Notes under the pieces: model-generated
Databases searched by the model: none
What the model saw: the letters and a program-made list of their open reading frames with translations, nothing else
Told to the model about the DNA's origin: nothing
Source: Chrysomallon squamiferum
Lineage: Eukaryota > Mollusca > Gastropoda > Neomphalida > Peltospiridae
DNA length: 20,000 bases
NCBI GenBank assembly: GCA_012295275.1
Contig: CM022675.1
Coordinates: 2,314,567 to 2,334,566, forward strand
Direction: 5' to 3'
In this document: positions 1-10,620 of the stretch, piece after piece
Layout: each line of letters starts with the position of its first letter
Position numbering within the stretch: the first letter of the stretch is position 1
Program-made: the position numbers and the translations under genes

Positions 1-59
1 AAATTTGTTTATGTAGGATACCTTTAAGGTTAAAATCAGTCAGAAATACGTCTGTTACT

Positions 60-270
60 TGATGCGTGACAAGTGAAGGAAAACAGCGAGTGTTGTTGTG
101 AAAGTGGAGTGCCAGTCTAGATGAGCAGTGATGTGTTACACGTGTTTGTACAGCTTTGTGATCCTAATCAGAGAGATTTTAAACGAGTCACGTTTCTTCA
201 TACTTTGTTCAAAGCGATTCACAAATTTCATCCTTAAACACTCATACAAACATAATAATAATAATACTAA

Positions 271-302
<32 letters not shown>

Positions 303-945
303 ATAATAATAATAAATAAATTAGTTAATTAATTAATAAAAAGACATAATATTATAATAAAGATCACTGGCTGAGAGATATATTAAAAGATTAACTTTTT
401 ATTCTGAATAGCGTATACATCTGAAAATACAACTTTGTGTCACACCCTAACACCCTTAGAGATAATGTGTATATACGTCAGAACATACATAGCATCAAGC
501 TTAATTTAACGTCGTAATGTATATTCAAAGTCATTCAGTACAGTGTCTGAAAGCTCTCATAATCTGCCCAGAAATTCATAAAAGTAGTGTTTTTATTACT
601 CACATTATTATTATTATTAGTAGTAGTAGTATCATTAGTATTATTATTATTACAAACTCACAGACATACGTACATAAAGTCGCGCACATCATTATATTTA
701 AGTTAAAAAAATCCAGACTGAAAAGAAATAATAAAAGAAAAACATTAATTTATCAGATAATATTTGTTTGTTGACGTACAACAAGCGAGTGAAAAACACA
801 GCGTGGAAGACGTGTAATAGTGTAGATGAGCAGTGAGGCATCGCAAGTGTGTTTATGTTAGTTCACTACAATAATCTAGTCAAACGTTGTCAAACTAGTT
901 TTCTTAATACTTTCTTCAAAACAGTTTTAAAATTTCACTGACAAA
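60..945. repeat. Diverged direct duplication, 60-235 and 770-945
   Basis: Shared order of GATGAGCAGTGA (121 and 825), a GTGT-TTAT/TTGTA stretch, TAATC, a TTTCTT-ATACTTT-TTCAAA motif and AATTTCA, offset about 705-715 bases. Between them are TAA/TAG arrays at 252-317 and 604-651, one AGT-type in each half. No coding signal in 1-1180 beyond low-complexity frames. Confidence 0.55.
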
Positions 946-1179
946 ATATGAGCTGCTTTTATCGTAAAATATTAATGCCATAAGAAAATTAAAACACACA
1001 CACACACACATACAGAATACAAGCCAACAAACAGCAAGCCATACACGACCAGTGAAGCATTTTCGTAGAGCAGTAGACTCGAGATGTCTCGAGGTAAAAC
1101 TGTTTGTATGTCTAACAAAAGCTAGAATAATGGATACCTTATTATCTATACACAAACCCGATCTATCCACTGAAACAGT

Positions 1180-1550
1180 CCCTGTAGGTAGGTAGGCAGG
1201 CTTATAGGCTGTTGCTAGGAAATGTCTATTTAGTTATAGAATATATCCCTAATGCTAAACCAGACCCTGTCAACAATGCTAACCGAAATTTGACCCTAAA
1301 CCTAACCATAGCACCCAGCCCAACCCCAAACCTAACACTGGCCCTATCTCTAGCTGTATTGTTAGTTATTATTATGCGATAAACTAACATTTTATAAAAC
1401 ATCCACTGTTAACTATCCAAAGCTAATTTTTTCAAGTAAATATTTCCCCCCCCAGTGGTGACCTTTAATGTTTACCATTCTTAAACCTGTTCTTAAACAT
1501 AACCGTAAACCTAATCCTAATCCTAGTAGTATCGTTATTTATATCATGAA

Positions 1551-1585
<35 letters not shown>

Positions 1586-1800
1586 AAATGTTATATTTAA
1601 CTATAAACTATCATCTACCGTTACGTTTCCAAAGTCAATTTTCTGAAATAAAAGTTATCTTAACTTTTTTCATCTAAAACTCAGAGTTAACTTTCCATTG
1701 TCAACTTTTTTAAAATAGAATTTTTTTGATTCTGCTGATGATGAAGGACAGACCGTATTTTAAACGTAAACCTAAAAAAGTAATACGCAGTCACCTATAA
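1180..1800 (+). repeat. Repeat family copy A
   Basis: Plus-orientation copy sharing with copy D: GTAGGTAGG at the left end, the telomere-like CCTAA tract, GCTGTATTGTTAGTTATTAT, ATGCGATAAACTAAC, CCACTGTTAACTATCCAAAG, TAGTATCGTTATTTATATCA and repeated TTTCCAAAGTCAATTTT. A T28 run (1553-1580) interrupts it. It continues without a break toward the decayed ZP-C exon at 1911-2045, as copy C does toward 3607-3743. Confidence 0.8.
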
Positions 1801-1910
1801 TTATTGACTATGCTTATATGTTGTTGTTGTTTTTTTTGTTGGTTTTTTTGTTGTTTTTTTTTTTTTTTTTTTTTGGCTTTTTTTAATGTTGATATTAATC
1901 TCTAAAAGCA

Positions 1911-2045
1911 GCCTGAATATCACAATCACAGTAAACTCAATAGACTCTAGTTCAACATCAACCTCAAAGTCGGGTCATCAGTTTCAGAATCAGGAACGGT
2001 ATCTTTAGATTACGAACATACATTTGAATTCATTACAAGTTGGGT
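1911..2045 (+). pseudogene. Second decayed copy of the ZP-C first exon, inverted
   Basis: The plus strand matches the same exon (CTGAATATCACAATCACAGT, TTCAACATCAACCTCAAAG, TTTCAGAATCAGGAAC, GTATCTTTAGAT, CATTTGAATTCATTACAAG). It lacks about 11 bases after AATAGACT relative to 3607-3743, which breaks the frame. Its orientation is opposite to the gene. Confidence 0.8.
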
Positions 2046-2729
2046 CACTTGTTTCTTTGAATATATTAATAATAATAATAATAATAATACGCTCAATTTG
2101 CTTCACATAATATCTGTAAGACAGCCCTGGTAAGGTTTATCCCTCATGAAATGAGAAGAAGAAGATGAAGAAGAAGAAGAAGAAGAAGAAGAAGAAGAAG
2201 AAGAAGAAGAAGAAGAAGAAGAAGAAGAAGAAAAAAAATAATAATAATAATAATAGAAATTAAAGAAGAAAATGAGAAACACATATGGCAGATAAAAAAA
2301 AAAAAAAAAAGAAAAAAAAAAGGAAAAAAAGGAAAAAAAAAGCGAATATGCATAATGACTTCGATAACACCCGGAATTTTGGAACCTCAAAAAACCCACT
2401 ATCCTAGTCTGTGTTAGTTATACCTCAAAAGGAACAATATGCAGTTACTGTTTGTAGCTTCCTAAAGAAGAAAAACAAGAGTAATAACGGACTTTCCACG
2501 TCCACTGTTTTAGGAAAGCATCTTTATGATTTTCCTCAGTGATGAATCTATTGAGTTTCCGTAATAAACAGAGAATAGAAAACAATAAGGTAAAGTGGTA
2601 ACTAGAATATACCTGCACAACAAATTGAATCTGAACCACGTGTATGACTTACAAAGAAACACAAATCAAACGAGACATTTGCACCATATATTTTACTCAA
2701 ACCATTGGAGTATAGCAAGACGATGAAGA
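2046..2729. repeat. Gene-free stretch with (GAA)n and A-rich blocks
   Basis: Holds (AAT)n at 2067-2089, a nearly pure (GAA)n tract at 2154-2231, AAT at 2236-2256 and an A-rich block at 2296-2340. The rest, 2341-2729, shows nothing recognisable. Confidence 0.8.
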
Positions 2730-3200
2730 TGAAAAAAGTTAAAATAACTTATTTCAGAAAATTGACTTTGGAAAGGTAACGCTGGGTGATAGTTTATAGT
2801 TAAATATAACATTTACTTAAAAAAGAAATGAGCATGGTATAAATAGTGTTCAGATTAGGGTTACGGTTATGTTTAAGGTACGGGTTTACCGTTATATTTT
2901 CGGTTAGGATTAATGTTATGTTCAGGATTAGAATTAGGTTTAGATTTAAGTATTTATTTACCTCAACAGGCTTTCGTGTAAAAGTTGAACAGTCTTATGC
3001 TGAGCTTAATGATGAAATTGAAAAAAAGCTTTTATTTGAAAAACATTAACGGTCATCACTAGAGGGGGAAATATTTATTTGAAAAATTAGCTTTGGATAG
3101 TTAACAGTGGATGTTTTGTAAAACGTTAATTTATCGCATAGTTATAATTAATAAAGCCTGCCTACCTACCAAGATTGTTTCATCCCTATCTACCTGTTTT
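2730..3200 (-). repeat. Repeat family copy B
   Basis: Minus-orientation copy in direct orientation with copy C. It shares GAAAATTGACTTTGGAAAGG, GATTAGGGTTACGGTTATG, GGTTTAGATTTAAGTATTTA, TTAGCTTTGGATAGTTAACA and GCCTACCTACC. It lacks the segment with the second telomere-like tract of copy C. Confidence 0.8.
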
Positions 3201-3414
3201 TCTGTTGTTGTTGTTTTTTGTTTTTGTTTTTCTGTTTTGTTTATTTATTCATTTATGTACAGATCTATTTAGTTTCTTATTCCATTTTACTTTAATATAG
3301 TCTGTATTATTCCTGTTTTTTTATTATTATTATATCTATAATTATTTAAATATTCTGTCTGTTTAGGTGTTATGATATACAGAATTGTGTAATTTTATTT
3401 ACTTAATACACTTA

Positions 3415-3515
3415 CATAAATATCGCCACATATCTGATTGAACCCATTGTGCCATTTACCTTTATTCACAAATGTATGACAGTCATGGTGACATTTCCCT
3501 TCACAAATGTCACCA
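3415..3515 (-). pseudogene. Cysteine-rich open segment, copy 1 of 3
   Basis: The minus strand reads GDICEGKCHHDCHTF then GKWHNGFNQICGDIY. Related segments occur at 4735-4835 (minus) and 6110-6215 (plus). I do not recognise the family. It may be an exon fragment of a duplicated gene or non-coding DNA that happens to be open. Differences between copies are mostly amino-acid changing, which argues against present function. Confidence 0.35.
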
Positions 3516-3606
3516 TTTTCTTGTTTAATTTCTTTATTATTATTGTTAATACTATTATTATTATTATTATTATTATTAACATATTCGAATAAAAAAGTTA
3601 CACTGC

Positions 3607-3743
3607 TTGTAATGAATTCAAATGTAAGTTCCTCATCTAAAGATACAGCTCCTGATTCGGAAATTGAACACTCGAGTTTGAGGTTGATGTTGAACTGGAC
3701 AAGCGAACAGTCTATTGAGTTAACTGTTTTTGTGATATTCAGG
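3607..3743 (-). pseudogene. Decayed copy of the ZP-C first exon
   Basis: On the minus strand it reads NITKTVNSIDCSLVQFNINL and AVSLDEELTFEFITS, clearly matching the gene exon at 19183-19325. The frame stays open, but the splice donor position reads AGCAGT instead of AGTAAG, and no partner exons (SRCR or ZP-C part 2) are found next to it. It lies on the same strand as the gene, about 8 kb beyond the gene's stop codon. Confidence 0.85.
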
Positions 3744-4734
3744 CTGCTTTTAGAGATTAATATCAAAATAAAAGAATATAAAAAACACACATTTATGCAT
3801 AGTCAATAATTATAGTTGACTGCGTATTAACTTTGTCCTTCATCATAAGCAGATTTAAATAACTTCTATTTTAAAAAAGTTGATTTTGGAAAGTTAACTG
3901 TGAATTTTAGGTGAAAACAGCTAAAATAACTTTTATTTCAGAAAATTGACTTTGGAAAGGTAACGGTGGGTGATAGTTTATAGTTAAATATAACATTTAT
4001 TTAAAAAACAAATGAGCATGGTATAAATAACGATACTGCTACTGTTCAGATTAGGGTTACGGTTATGTTTAAGGATAGGTTTACCGTTATATCTCCGGTT
4101 AGGTTTAATGTTATGTTTAGGCTTAGAATTAGGTTTAGATTTAAGTATTTATTATGCTCAACGTAATGATAAAATTGAAAAACGCATTTATTTGAAAAGA
4201 TTAACTTTCTAAAGTTAACGGTGAACGTTAGGGGGAAAACATATGTACTTGAAAAAGTTAGCTTTGGATAGTTAACAGTGTATGTTTTATAAAATGTTAG
4301 TTTATCGCATAGTTATAACTAACAATACAGCTAGAGATAGGGTTAGTGTTAGGTTGTTCTGTTGGCTTGGTGTTAGGGTTAGTATTTTGAATGTTAAATG
4401 TGGGCGTTGGAAATATAATTAAAATGATTTTTATTATTAAACAAAAATAAAAGAACGATAAAAATGGTTCTAAATAAACATTATCTTACAACAACCGATA
4501 AGGCTGCCTACCTACCTGCCAGGATTGTGTCAGTGTATGCATCTCTATCCCTATCTAGCTGATTTTCTGTATACCCTCTTTTCATTTATCTACCTATCTA
4601 TTTACTTTCATATACCATTTTGGTTCATTTACCTTCATTATTTATATGTTTGTTTAATTATTATTCTTTCTATATTTATTTAATTTCTCTCTCTTTTGAA
4701 CTGTTAAGAAAAACACAATTGCCTAATTTTACTT

Positions 4735-4835
4735 ATGACACAAATATAGTCACATATTTGCTTGAACCCAGTGTGCCATTTACCTGCAGTCTCGAATGTG
4801 TGACAGTCATGTGTACATTTCCCTTCACAATGGAT
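4735..4835 (-). pseudogene. Cysteine-rich open segment, copy 2 of 3
   Basis: The minus strand reads IHCEGKCTHDCHTFETAG then KWHTGFKQICDYI. GCAG followed by GTAAATGG resembles a splice donor. Located in the left arm of the large palindrome. Same family as 3415-3515; function unknown. Confidence 0.35.
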
Positions 4836-4946
4836 TTTATTATATGTGTTAATTCATATAGCGTTTTCTTTATAAATTCATTTATTTATTTGAAAGTGTT
4901 TACCTCAGTTGCTACAATAATCACACTTGACAATACTCAGCAGGAA

Positions 4947-5057
4947 CAGTAGTAGTAGTAGCAGTACTAGTAGTAATAGTAGTAGTAGTAGCAGTAGTAG
5001 TAGTAGCAGTAGTAGTTGTAGTTGTAGTAGTAGTACTAGTAGTTATAGTAGTAGTAT
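4947..5057. repeat. (AGT)n array with interruptions
   Basis: About 110 bases of AGT repeats with scattered AGC and AAT units. Mirror partner (ACT)n at 5937-6000 in the other palindrome arm is purer and shorter. Confidence 0.9.
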
Positions 5058-5163
5058 TAATATGAATTAGTGATAAATAAATTATAAGTTTATTGTTTAT
5101 TAATACTAAATTTGAACGAGAAAATAAATCAGAAAGCTGTTTCTATCCATACACACATAATCA

Positions 5164-5271
5164 TAATTAGGAAAACAAAAACAACAACAACAACAAACAA
5201 ACAAAAAACAAAAAAGAAATTTGTAAGAACAGACAATAATAAGAAAAGTAAAAAATAAGAAACCCTACCAA

Positions 5272-5304
<33 letters not shown>

Positions 5305-5494
5305 TCAGACACAAACGTAGAAACAATGAAGGTAAGAAACAAATAAGTATATTAATAAATAAATAAATAAATAAAAACAAACTGAATAAATAACACAGTT
5401 CAGAAAGAAAATCATGTAACATATCACGAAACCAACACAAATAGATTCAAATTTATATTTCTGTTGATGAACATAGAAAACAGTAGGAGAGGAA

Positions 5495-5562
<68 letters not shown>

Positions 5563-5839
5563 AATACTGAGAAGAAATGTGGTAAGTAATATGCATACGA
5601 ATATCAAAAATATTCAAGTAACCTTAGTCACTTACTAAAGGAAAAAAATCATAACAACGTCTTTAGTACAGAACATTTGAAGTATGATAAGACAAAACTA
5701 TAAAATAATAACAACAATAATTAATGAAAGTAAACAAGTATGTGTACATAAAGGAATAGAAAAGGACACAGCGTAAGGGAAAATAAGTTAGATAGGTAGA
5801 TGGATACCTACTGACTTACAATATAGGCAGGTGGATTAT
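5164..5839. other. Palindrome spacer, low complexity
   Basis: A-rich sequence with (AAT)n at 5272-5303 and 5498-5567 and AAC tracts near 5180-5205. No coding or RNA signal seen. Confidence 0.6.
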
Positions 5840-5936
5840 GTGTGCCTGGATAGAAACAGGTTTCTGTTTTAATTTTTCGTTCAAATTCAGTATTAATATG
5901 CAATAAACTTATCATTTATTTATTACTAATTCATAT

Positions 5937-5985
<49 letters not shown>

Positions 5986-7190
5986 GCTGCTACTACTACT
6001 GTTCCTGCTGAGTATTGTCAAGTGTGATTATTGTAGCAACTGAGGTAAACACTTTCAAATAAATAAATGAATTTATAAAGAAAACGCTATATGAATTAAC
6101 ACATACAATAAAATCCATTGTGAAATGAAATGTCAACATGACCGTCACACATTCGAGACTGCAGGTAAATTGCACTCTGGGTTCAAGCAAATATGTGACG
6201 ATATTTATGTCATAAGTAAAAGTAGGCAATTGTGTTTTTCTTAACAGATAAAAAGAGACAGGAATGAAACAAATATGGAAAGAATAATAATTAAAGAAAC
6301 ATATACATAACACAAACTAAATGAACTAAAATGGAATAAGAAACTAAATTAATCGGTACGTAAATGAAAAGACAGAAAACACAAAACTCAGCTAGATCGC
6401 GATAGAGATGAATGCACTGACACAATCCTGGTAGGTAGGTATGTAAGCACCCTTATGGGCTGTTGCTATGTAATGTTTATTTAGAAACTTGTTTTTTCTT
6501 TCTTTTTTCCTTAATAATAAAAGTCCTTTTAAAACTCTTTCCAACGTCCACACTTAACATTCGATACACTAACCCTAACACCAAGCCAACAGAAAAACCT
6601 AACACTAACCCTAACTATAGCTGTATTGTTAGTTATTATTATGCGATAAACTAACGTTTTATAAAACATCCACTGTTAACTATCCAAAGCTAATTTTTTT
6701 GAAGTAAATATTTTGTCCCGCTAATGTTGACCGTTAACTTTACAAAGATAATGTTTTTCAAATAAAAGCTATTTTTTTTTTTTTTTTTTTTTTGTCTTTA
6801 CGTTCGGCATAAGATTGTTCGACTTTTACAGCAAAGCCTGTTGAGGTAAATAAATACTTAAATCTAAACCTAATTCTAATCCTGAACATAATATTAAACC
6901 TAACCGAAAATATAACGGTAAACCTGTCCTTAAACATAACCGTAACCCTAATCCTAATCCTAGCAGTATCGTTATTTATATCATGTACATTTTCCTTTTA
7001 AATAAATGTTATATTTATCTATAAACTATCACCCACCCTTACCTTATCAAAGTCAATTTTTTGAAATAAAAGTTATTTTAACTTTTTTCACCTAAAATTC
7101 AATTTTCCAAAGTGAACTTTTTAAAAATAGAAGTTATTTAAATCTGGTTTTGATGAAGGACAAACCGTATTTTAAACGTTACCCTAAAAC
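5840..7190. repeat. Right arm of large palindrome (repeat copy D plus flank)
   Basis: Inverted partner of 3830-5163 with the same landmarks in reverse order and orientation, including (ACT)n at 5937-6000 opposite (AGT)n at 4947-5057. The spacer between arms is about 680 bp (5164-5839). Confidence 0.85.
6110..6215 (+). pseudogene. Cysteine-rich open segment, copy 3 of 3
   Basis: The plus strand reads IHCEMKCQHDRHTFETAG then KLHSGFKQICDDIYV. One of the four cysteines of the other copies is Arg here. It lies in the right palindrome arm, mirror image of 4735-4835. Confidence 0.35.
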
Positions 7191-7309
7191 TTATCGTTAA
7201 CTTTCGAAAATCTTTTTTTTTTTTAAAACTAAACTTACTTTGAAGTGTTTTTTTTTTTTTTCTCTAACACTCACTGTTAAAATTGAATACGACTTGAATA
7301 AAAAAATAG

Positions 7310-7770
7310 TTGTATTAACTGACTTTAGGCTGTAATTACGCACTCTCAACGCTATAGTGTGATCACAATAATTATACAAGATTAAAATTGCCTTGATCTA
7401 TTAGTATTTAATTACGTACTGAAAGTGATAGTTTATTAACTAATTATAAAACCGTAAAGTGTCGTGTAGATGCAAGAAAGCTATTCAAAGATTTTAATTT
7501 TAAAAAAGAAAACAAAAAAGAAATTTTTAATTTCAAATGCCAATTTCTAATTTTACTTTGAATATTATTTATTTATCTATCTATCTCTCTCTATCTATTT
7601 ATCTATCTATCTATATATCTATCTATCTATCTATCTTTATACGGCTATATTTTAATGAATGAAAATTGGAAACAAAAGTTGTTATCACACAAGTGTTACA
7701 TTGAAGATTCTGTATTATTTTACTGACATGTGGTAAGTGATAAAATAGTGTGTATGTGTGTGGTTGTGTG
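7310..7770 (+). repeat. Direct duplication, first copy
   Basis: Matches about 9700-10115 in the same orientation: GTGATCA...AATTATACAAGATTA, TGATCTAT-AGTA-TTAATTA, ATTCAA-GATTTTAATTT, TTTTAATGAA, GGAAACAAAAGTT, GATTCTGTATT, TTTTACTGACATGTGG and AAGTGATAAAA. It also contains an (ATCT)n array (7569-7636) where the second copy has (ATTT)n. Confidence 0.75.
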
Positions 7771-7925
7771 TGTGTGTGCATGAGTCTGTGTGCGTGCGTC
7801 TGTGTGTGTTTGTGTGTACGGTCATAATTTGAAATGTATGAGCAGTTGGTATACTTAAACTGGTTGCAGAATGTACATCTGATGAGGTCATGCATTTTCT
7901 TAATATTTGTTTGCAATTCCAACAA
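7637..7925. repeat. TG-rich tract and open frame of low value
   Basis: TGTG-rich, GTGTGTGTGTG at about 7745-7820. A 100-codon minus-strand frame covers it but is mostly the His/Thr translation of this tract. Confidence 0.7.
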
Positions 7926-8253
7926 TTGTCCTCCGTACAGAAAGTCTCATTAATGATTCCAGAATAATCGAGATTAACAGTCGCCAGTTCTTATGAAAAA
8001 AAAAAATTAAACCAATACAAAAAAAATCTGTTTTTTATTTTATTTTAGTTTTTTTGTTGTTGTTGTTGTTTTTTATTATTATCATCTGTTCTATTTGGAT
8101 CATATTTTGTGAAAAAGAAATATAATTTTACTCATTAAACAAACATACGATCAAACCAGTAACAACCATTTGAATTTGAATATTTCACTGTCGTGTCGGA
8201 ACATTGCAAAATGTTCGACTATAACAAACAGTGCGTTTCATAATGGTTTAAAT

Positions 8254-8607
8254 CAGCGGCGGGCAAACAACGGCCCAGGTAGATTTATTGTCTGGTTCGC
8301 CAAACTGTTAACAATTAACATCCAAGACAGCAACATAAAAGTCAATGAAATAAAGTCAGCTGATACAGCTGTTTTTATTTTTATTATTATTATTTTTTTT
8401 TACTCACCTCCCACTCAAGTTTAATTTTTAAGCGATCTCGAAGGCACTCGCCGAATTAATGCTGTCAGCATCCGTTAAAAGTGAAATTACTGTTTACATA
8501 AAACACACGTTTTGAAATATTTGTTGTTCTCATTTCGTATTCTGGTCCTGATGCTCTTCCTATCAGATCCATCCGGCCCCTGTGTTAAGAAGTTTGCCCG
8601 CCCCTTG
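8254..8607. mobile_element. Non-autonomous hAT-like element (MITE), about 354 bp
   Basis: The left end CAGCGGCGGGCAAACAACGG and the right end GTTTGCCCGCCCCTTG are inverted repeats with an 11-base perfect core (GGCGGGCAAAC at 8258-8268 and its complement at 8592-8602). Subterminal GGCCC (left) and GATCCATCCGGCCCC (right) match the 'CAGxGGxGGGCAAAC ... CCGGATC' ends typical of hAT-superfamily elements. The inside has no transposase. No clean 8-bp target duplication is visible, so the copy is old or its edges are slightly off. It is also less AT-rich at its ends than its surroundings. Confidence 0.75.
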
Positions 8608-8882
8608 CCCAAATAGTCCTCTGATGTTTGGTCGCTAACTTATTCCTCTCACGAAACATCAGAATTTAGTATTCATTAACGTACTGAATAGAAGTAAAAT
8701 GTCTAAATCTCTCAGTTTCACGGATAAAGACACGTGGAAGCATTAGAGACTCAGTCTTTGATGACTTTCTTTTCCAGTAATACTTGTCACAAAGATGGAG
8801 GAAATCCAGAAACCAAAATGTAACATCATATTGATTATGCTAAAAGTCAAGATTGTTTTTATTGCTATAATTATAATTACTG

Positions 8883-8886
<4 letters not shown>

Positions 8887-8943
<57 letters not shown>
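8887..8943. repeat. (ATT)n array
   Basis: About 19 uninterrupted ATT units. Confidence 0.95.
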
Positions 8944-8944
<1 letters not shown>

Positions 8945-9410
8945 TTTGTTCTACTTTTTTCTTCCTTGTTTTCCTATTCGTATGACTATATTCGTAATGT
9001 ATTTATTTATTTTTCATTATTATTATTATTTGTTTATTTATTTATTTTAACTTATTTATTAATTGATTCGGTTTCACTATTTATTACTATTTTGTATTTT
9101 GTTTTTATTATATTTGCAATAGTTTGAATGAAGCTTGTCTCACATGTGGTGCATCTCATGTAGTTTGTTTTGTGTAATATTTCGTAAATATTGATTGAGT
9201 AGTATTAAATATCTACATAATTATTATGATTACTATGTTGGTTTGTTATATCAATTCATTCCGGAAGAATAGATTTCTTGCTGCTATTTCCAAGATGGAG
9301 TTTCTTTTTTAAATTATTAGTTTTTCATGGATATAACGATGTTTTTTCTTTACTTTTTTTTTCTTGCATTGACTACTGTACTTGTGATTCCTTGTGATTT
9401 TATATATATT
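8930..9410. repeat. Inverted repeat arm 1
   Basis: Pairs with 10850-11290 in reverse complement: ATATTTGCAATAGTTTGAAT, GGTGCATCTCATGT, TTTGTTTT-TGT-ATAT-TCGTAAATATT, ATTTCCAAGATG and CATGGATATAACGATGTTTTT. The arms begin beside the (ATT)n array at 8887-8943. Confidence 0.75.
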
Positions 9411-9442
9411 ATTAAATAGTTTTCTTACGAATATTATCACTG

Positions 9443-9445
<3 letters not shown>

Positions 9446-9522
<77 letters not shown>
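9446..9522. repeat. (ATT)n array
   Basis: About 25 ATT units with one AGT near the left end. Confidence 0.95.
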
Positions 9523-9524
<2 letters not shown>

Positions 9525-9699
9525 TTTGTCGGAATTAATAAACAAAGCCAACATACCTAAGTACAATATTAGTCCAGCTTGGTAAATAGCTACAGAATAG
9601 ACTAATTTTATAAACAGGCAGATGAATGCGAACATTCACTGAACTTTTGGTGGCATCTTAACACGTGACACAACGACCAATGAGAAAAGACAACACAAA

Positions 9700-10115
9700 A
9701 TCACTTGATATCATAGTTTGATCATCATAATTGTACAAGATTATAATTGCAGTGATCTATAAGTACTTAATTATGTAGTGAAAATGTAATTTCATTGAGT
9801 AGTTGTAAAACTTACAAACTGTGCCAAAAATGTAGTAAATGCATTCAAGGATTTTAATTTAAATATATCTGTATATATATGTCAGTTAATCTATGAATTT
9901 CAAAAGCCTAAGTTTGTTTTTAAATATCTTCAGATCATTTGACAAGACAAGTATCTATTTATTTATTTATTTATTTATTCCTCTGATTAACGCTATCTTT
10001 TAATGAAAGTAAATTAGAAACAAAAGTTATTATGTGATACGTGTTATATTGATGATTCTGTATTCTTTTACTGACACGTGGAAAGTGATAAAAGAGTGTT
10101 TCTGTGTGTTTGTGT
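9700..10115 (+). repeat. Direct duplication, second copy
   Basis: Second copy of 7310-7770, offset about 2.37 kb. The hAT-like element and one arm of another inverted repeat lie between the two copies. (ATTT)n at 9953-9980. Confidence 0.75.
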
Positions 10116-10409
10116 TTTTATGTGTGAGTAGATAAAACTATTTTGAGGAAAGCATTAAGTAAATAATAAACATATCTGAGCATAAAAACACGAGCAATGG
10201 ATACTTGCACTCAGCTGTGACGACTGTAGTCTCCCTTGTTATGTCTCGACATATATTTAGTTTAGTTTTGTCTGTTGTTAAATGTAGTAACAAACATGTC
10301 TGTCTTTTTCATGTCATCTCTAAGCGAATCTTTGTTATAGTAAATTAATTCACAGTTGTCTTTTCTCTTTAGTGCTGCACATATAGAGGTATACTGGTAG
10401 TACTACTAC

Positions 10410-10428
10410 TTCTTATAATAATAATACC

Positions 10429-10460
<32 letters not shown>

Positions 10461-10620
10461 CAACAACAACAACAACAATAATAATAATAATACTACTAAT
10501 AATAATAATAATAACAATTATAATAATAATATTGCTATTCGTTCAGTTGCTACTGCTGGTACTAATAATACTCCTACTACTACTACGACAACTGTTACTA
10601 CTACTGTTACACTTGATGGT
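10410..10620. repeat. Compound AAT/AAC/ACT arrays
   Basis: AAT, AAC, AAT, then ACT and AAT arrays follow one another at 10410-10515, with more ACT-rich sequence to about 10610. No coding signal in 10120-10850. Confidence 0.85.

Larger units (their letters stand above)
3830..5163. repeat. Left arm of large palindrome (repeat copy C plus flank)
   Basis: Its reverse complement matches 5840-7190 over nearly the whole length. Landmarks: TGTCCTTCATC and GATAGTTTATAG near the outer end, CTACCTACC and GGATTGTGTCAGTG in the middle, GACAATACTCAGCAGGAACA, an (AGT)n array, and CTGTTTCTATCC near the inner end. The element part (about 3850-4560) is the minus-orientation form of the family also seen at 1180-1800, 2730-3200 and 6420-7190. 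Confidence 0.85.

Noticed and set aside
1261-1530. Telomere-like CCTAA tracts
   Set aside because: Short, degenerate and shared by four internal repeat copies, so not a chromosome end.
2103-2399. Ser/Phe/Leu-rich minus-strand frames
   Set aside because: Translation of the (GAA)n, AAT and A-rich tracts.
2846-3049. 67-codon plus-strand frame rich in Arg and Phe
   Set aside because: Made of degenerate TTAGG-like repeats of copy B; not conserved in copy C.
4620-4952. 110-codon plus-strand frame, with a similar 105-codon frame on the minus strand at 5996-6313
   Set aside because: They are the same DNA in the two palindrome arms. Most differences change amino acids, the end is an identical conversion-like patch, and there is no domain, so coding selection is unlikely.
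8795-9127. Poly-Ile frame resembling membrane segments
   Set aside because: Translation of (ATT)n and related T-rich sequence; part of an inverted repeat.
10410-10515. Possible CRISPR-like array
   Set aside because: Simple AAT/AAC microsatellites in eukaryotic DNA, with no unique spacers.
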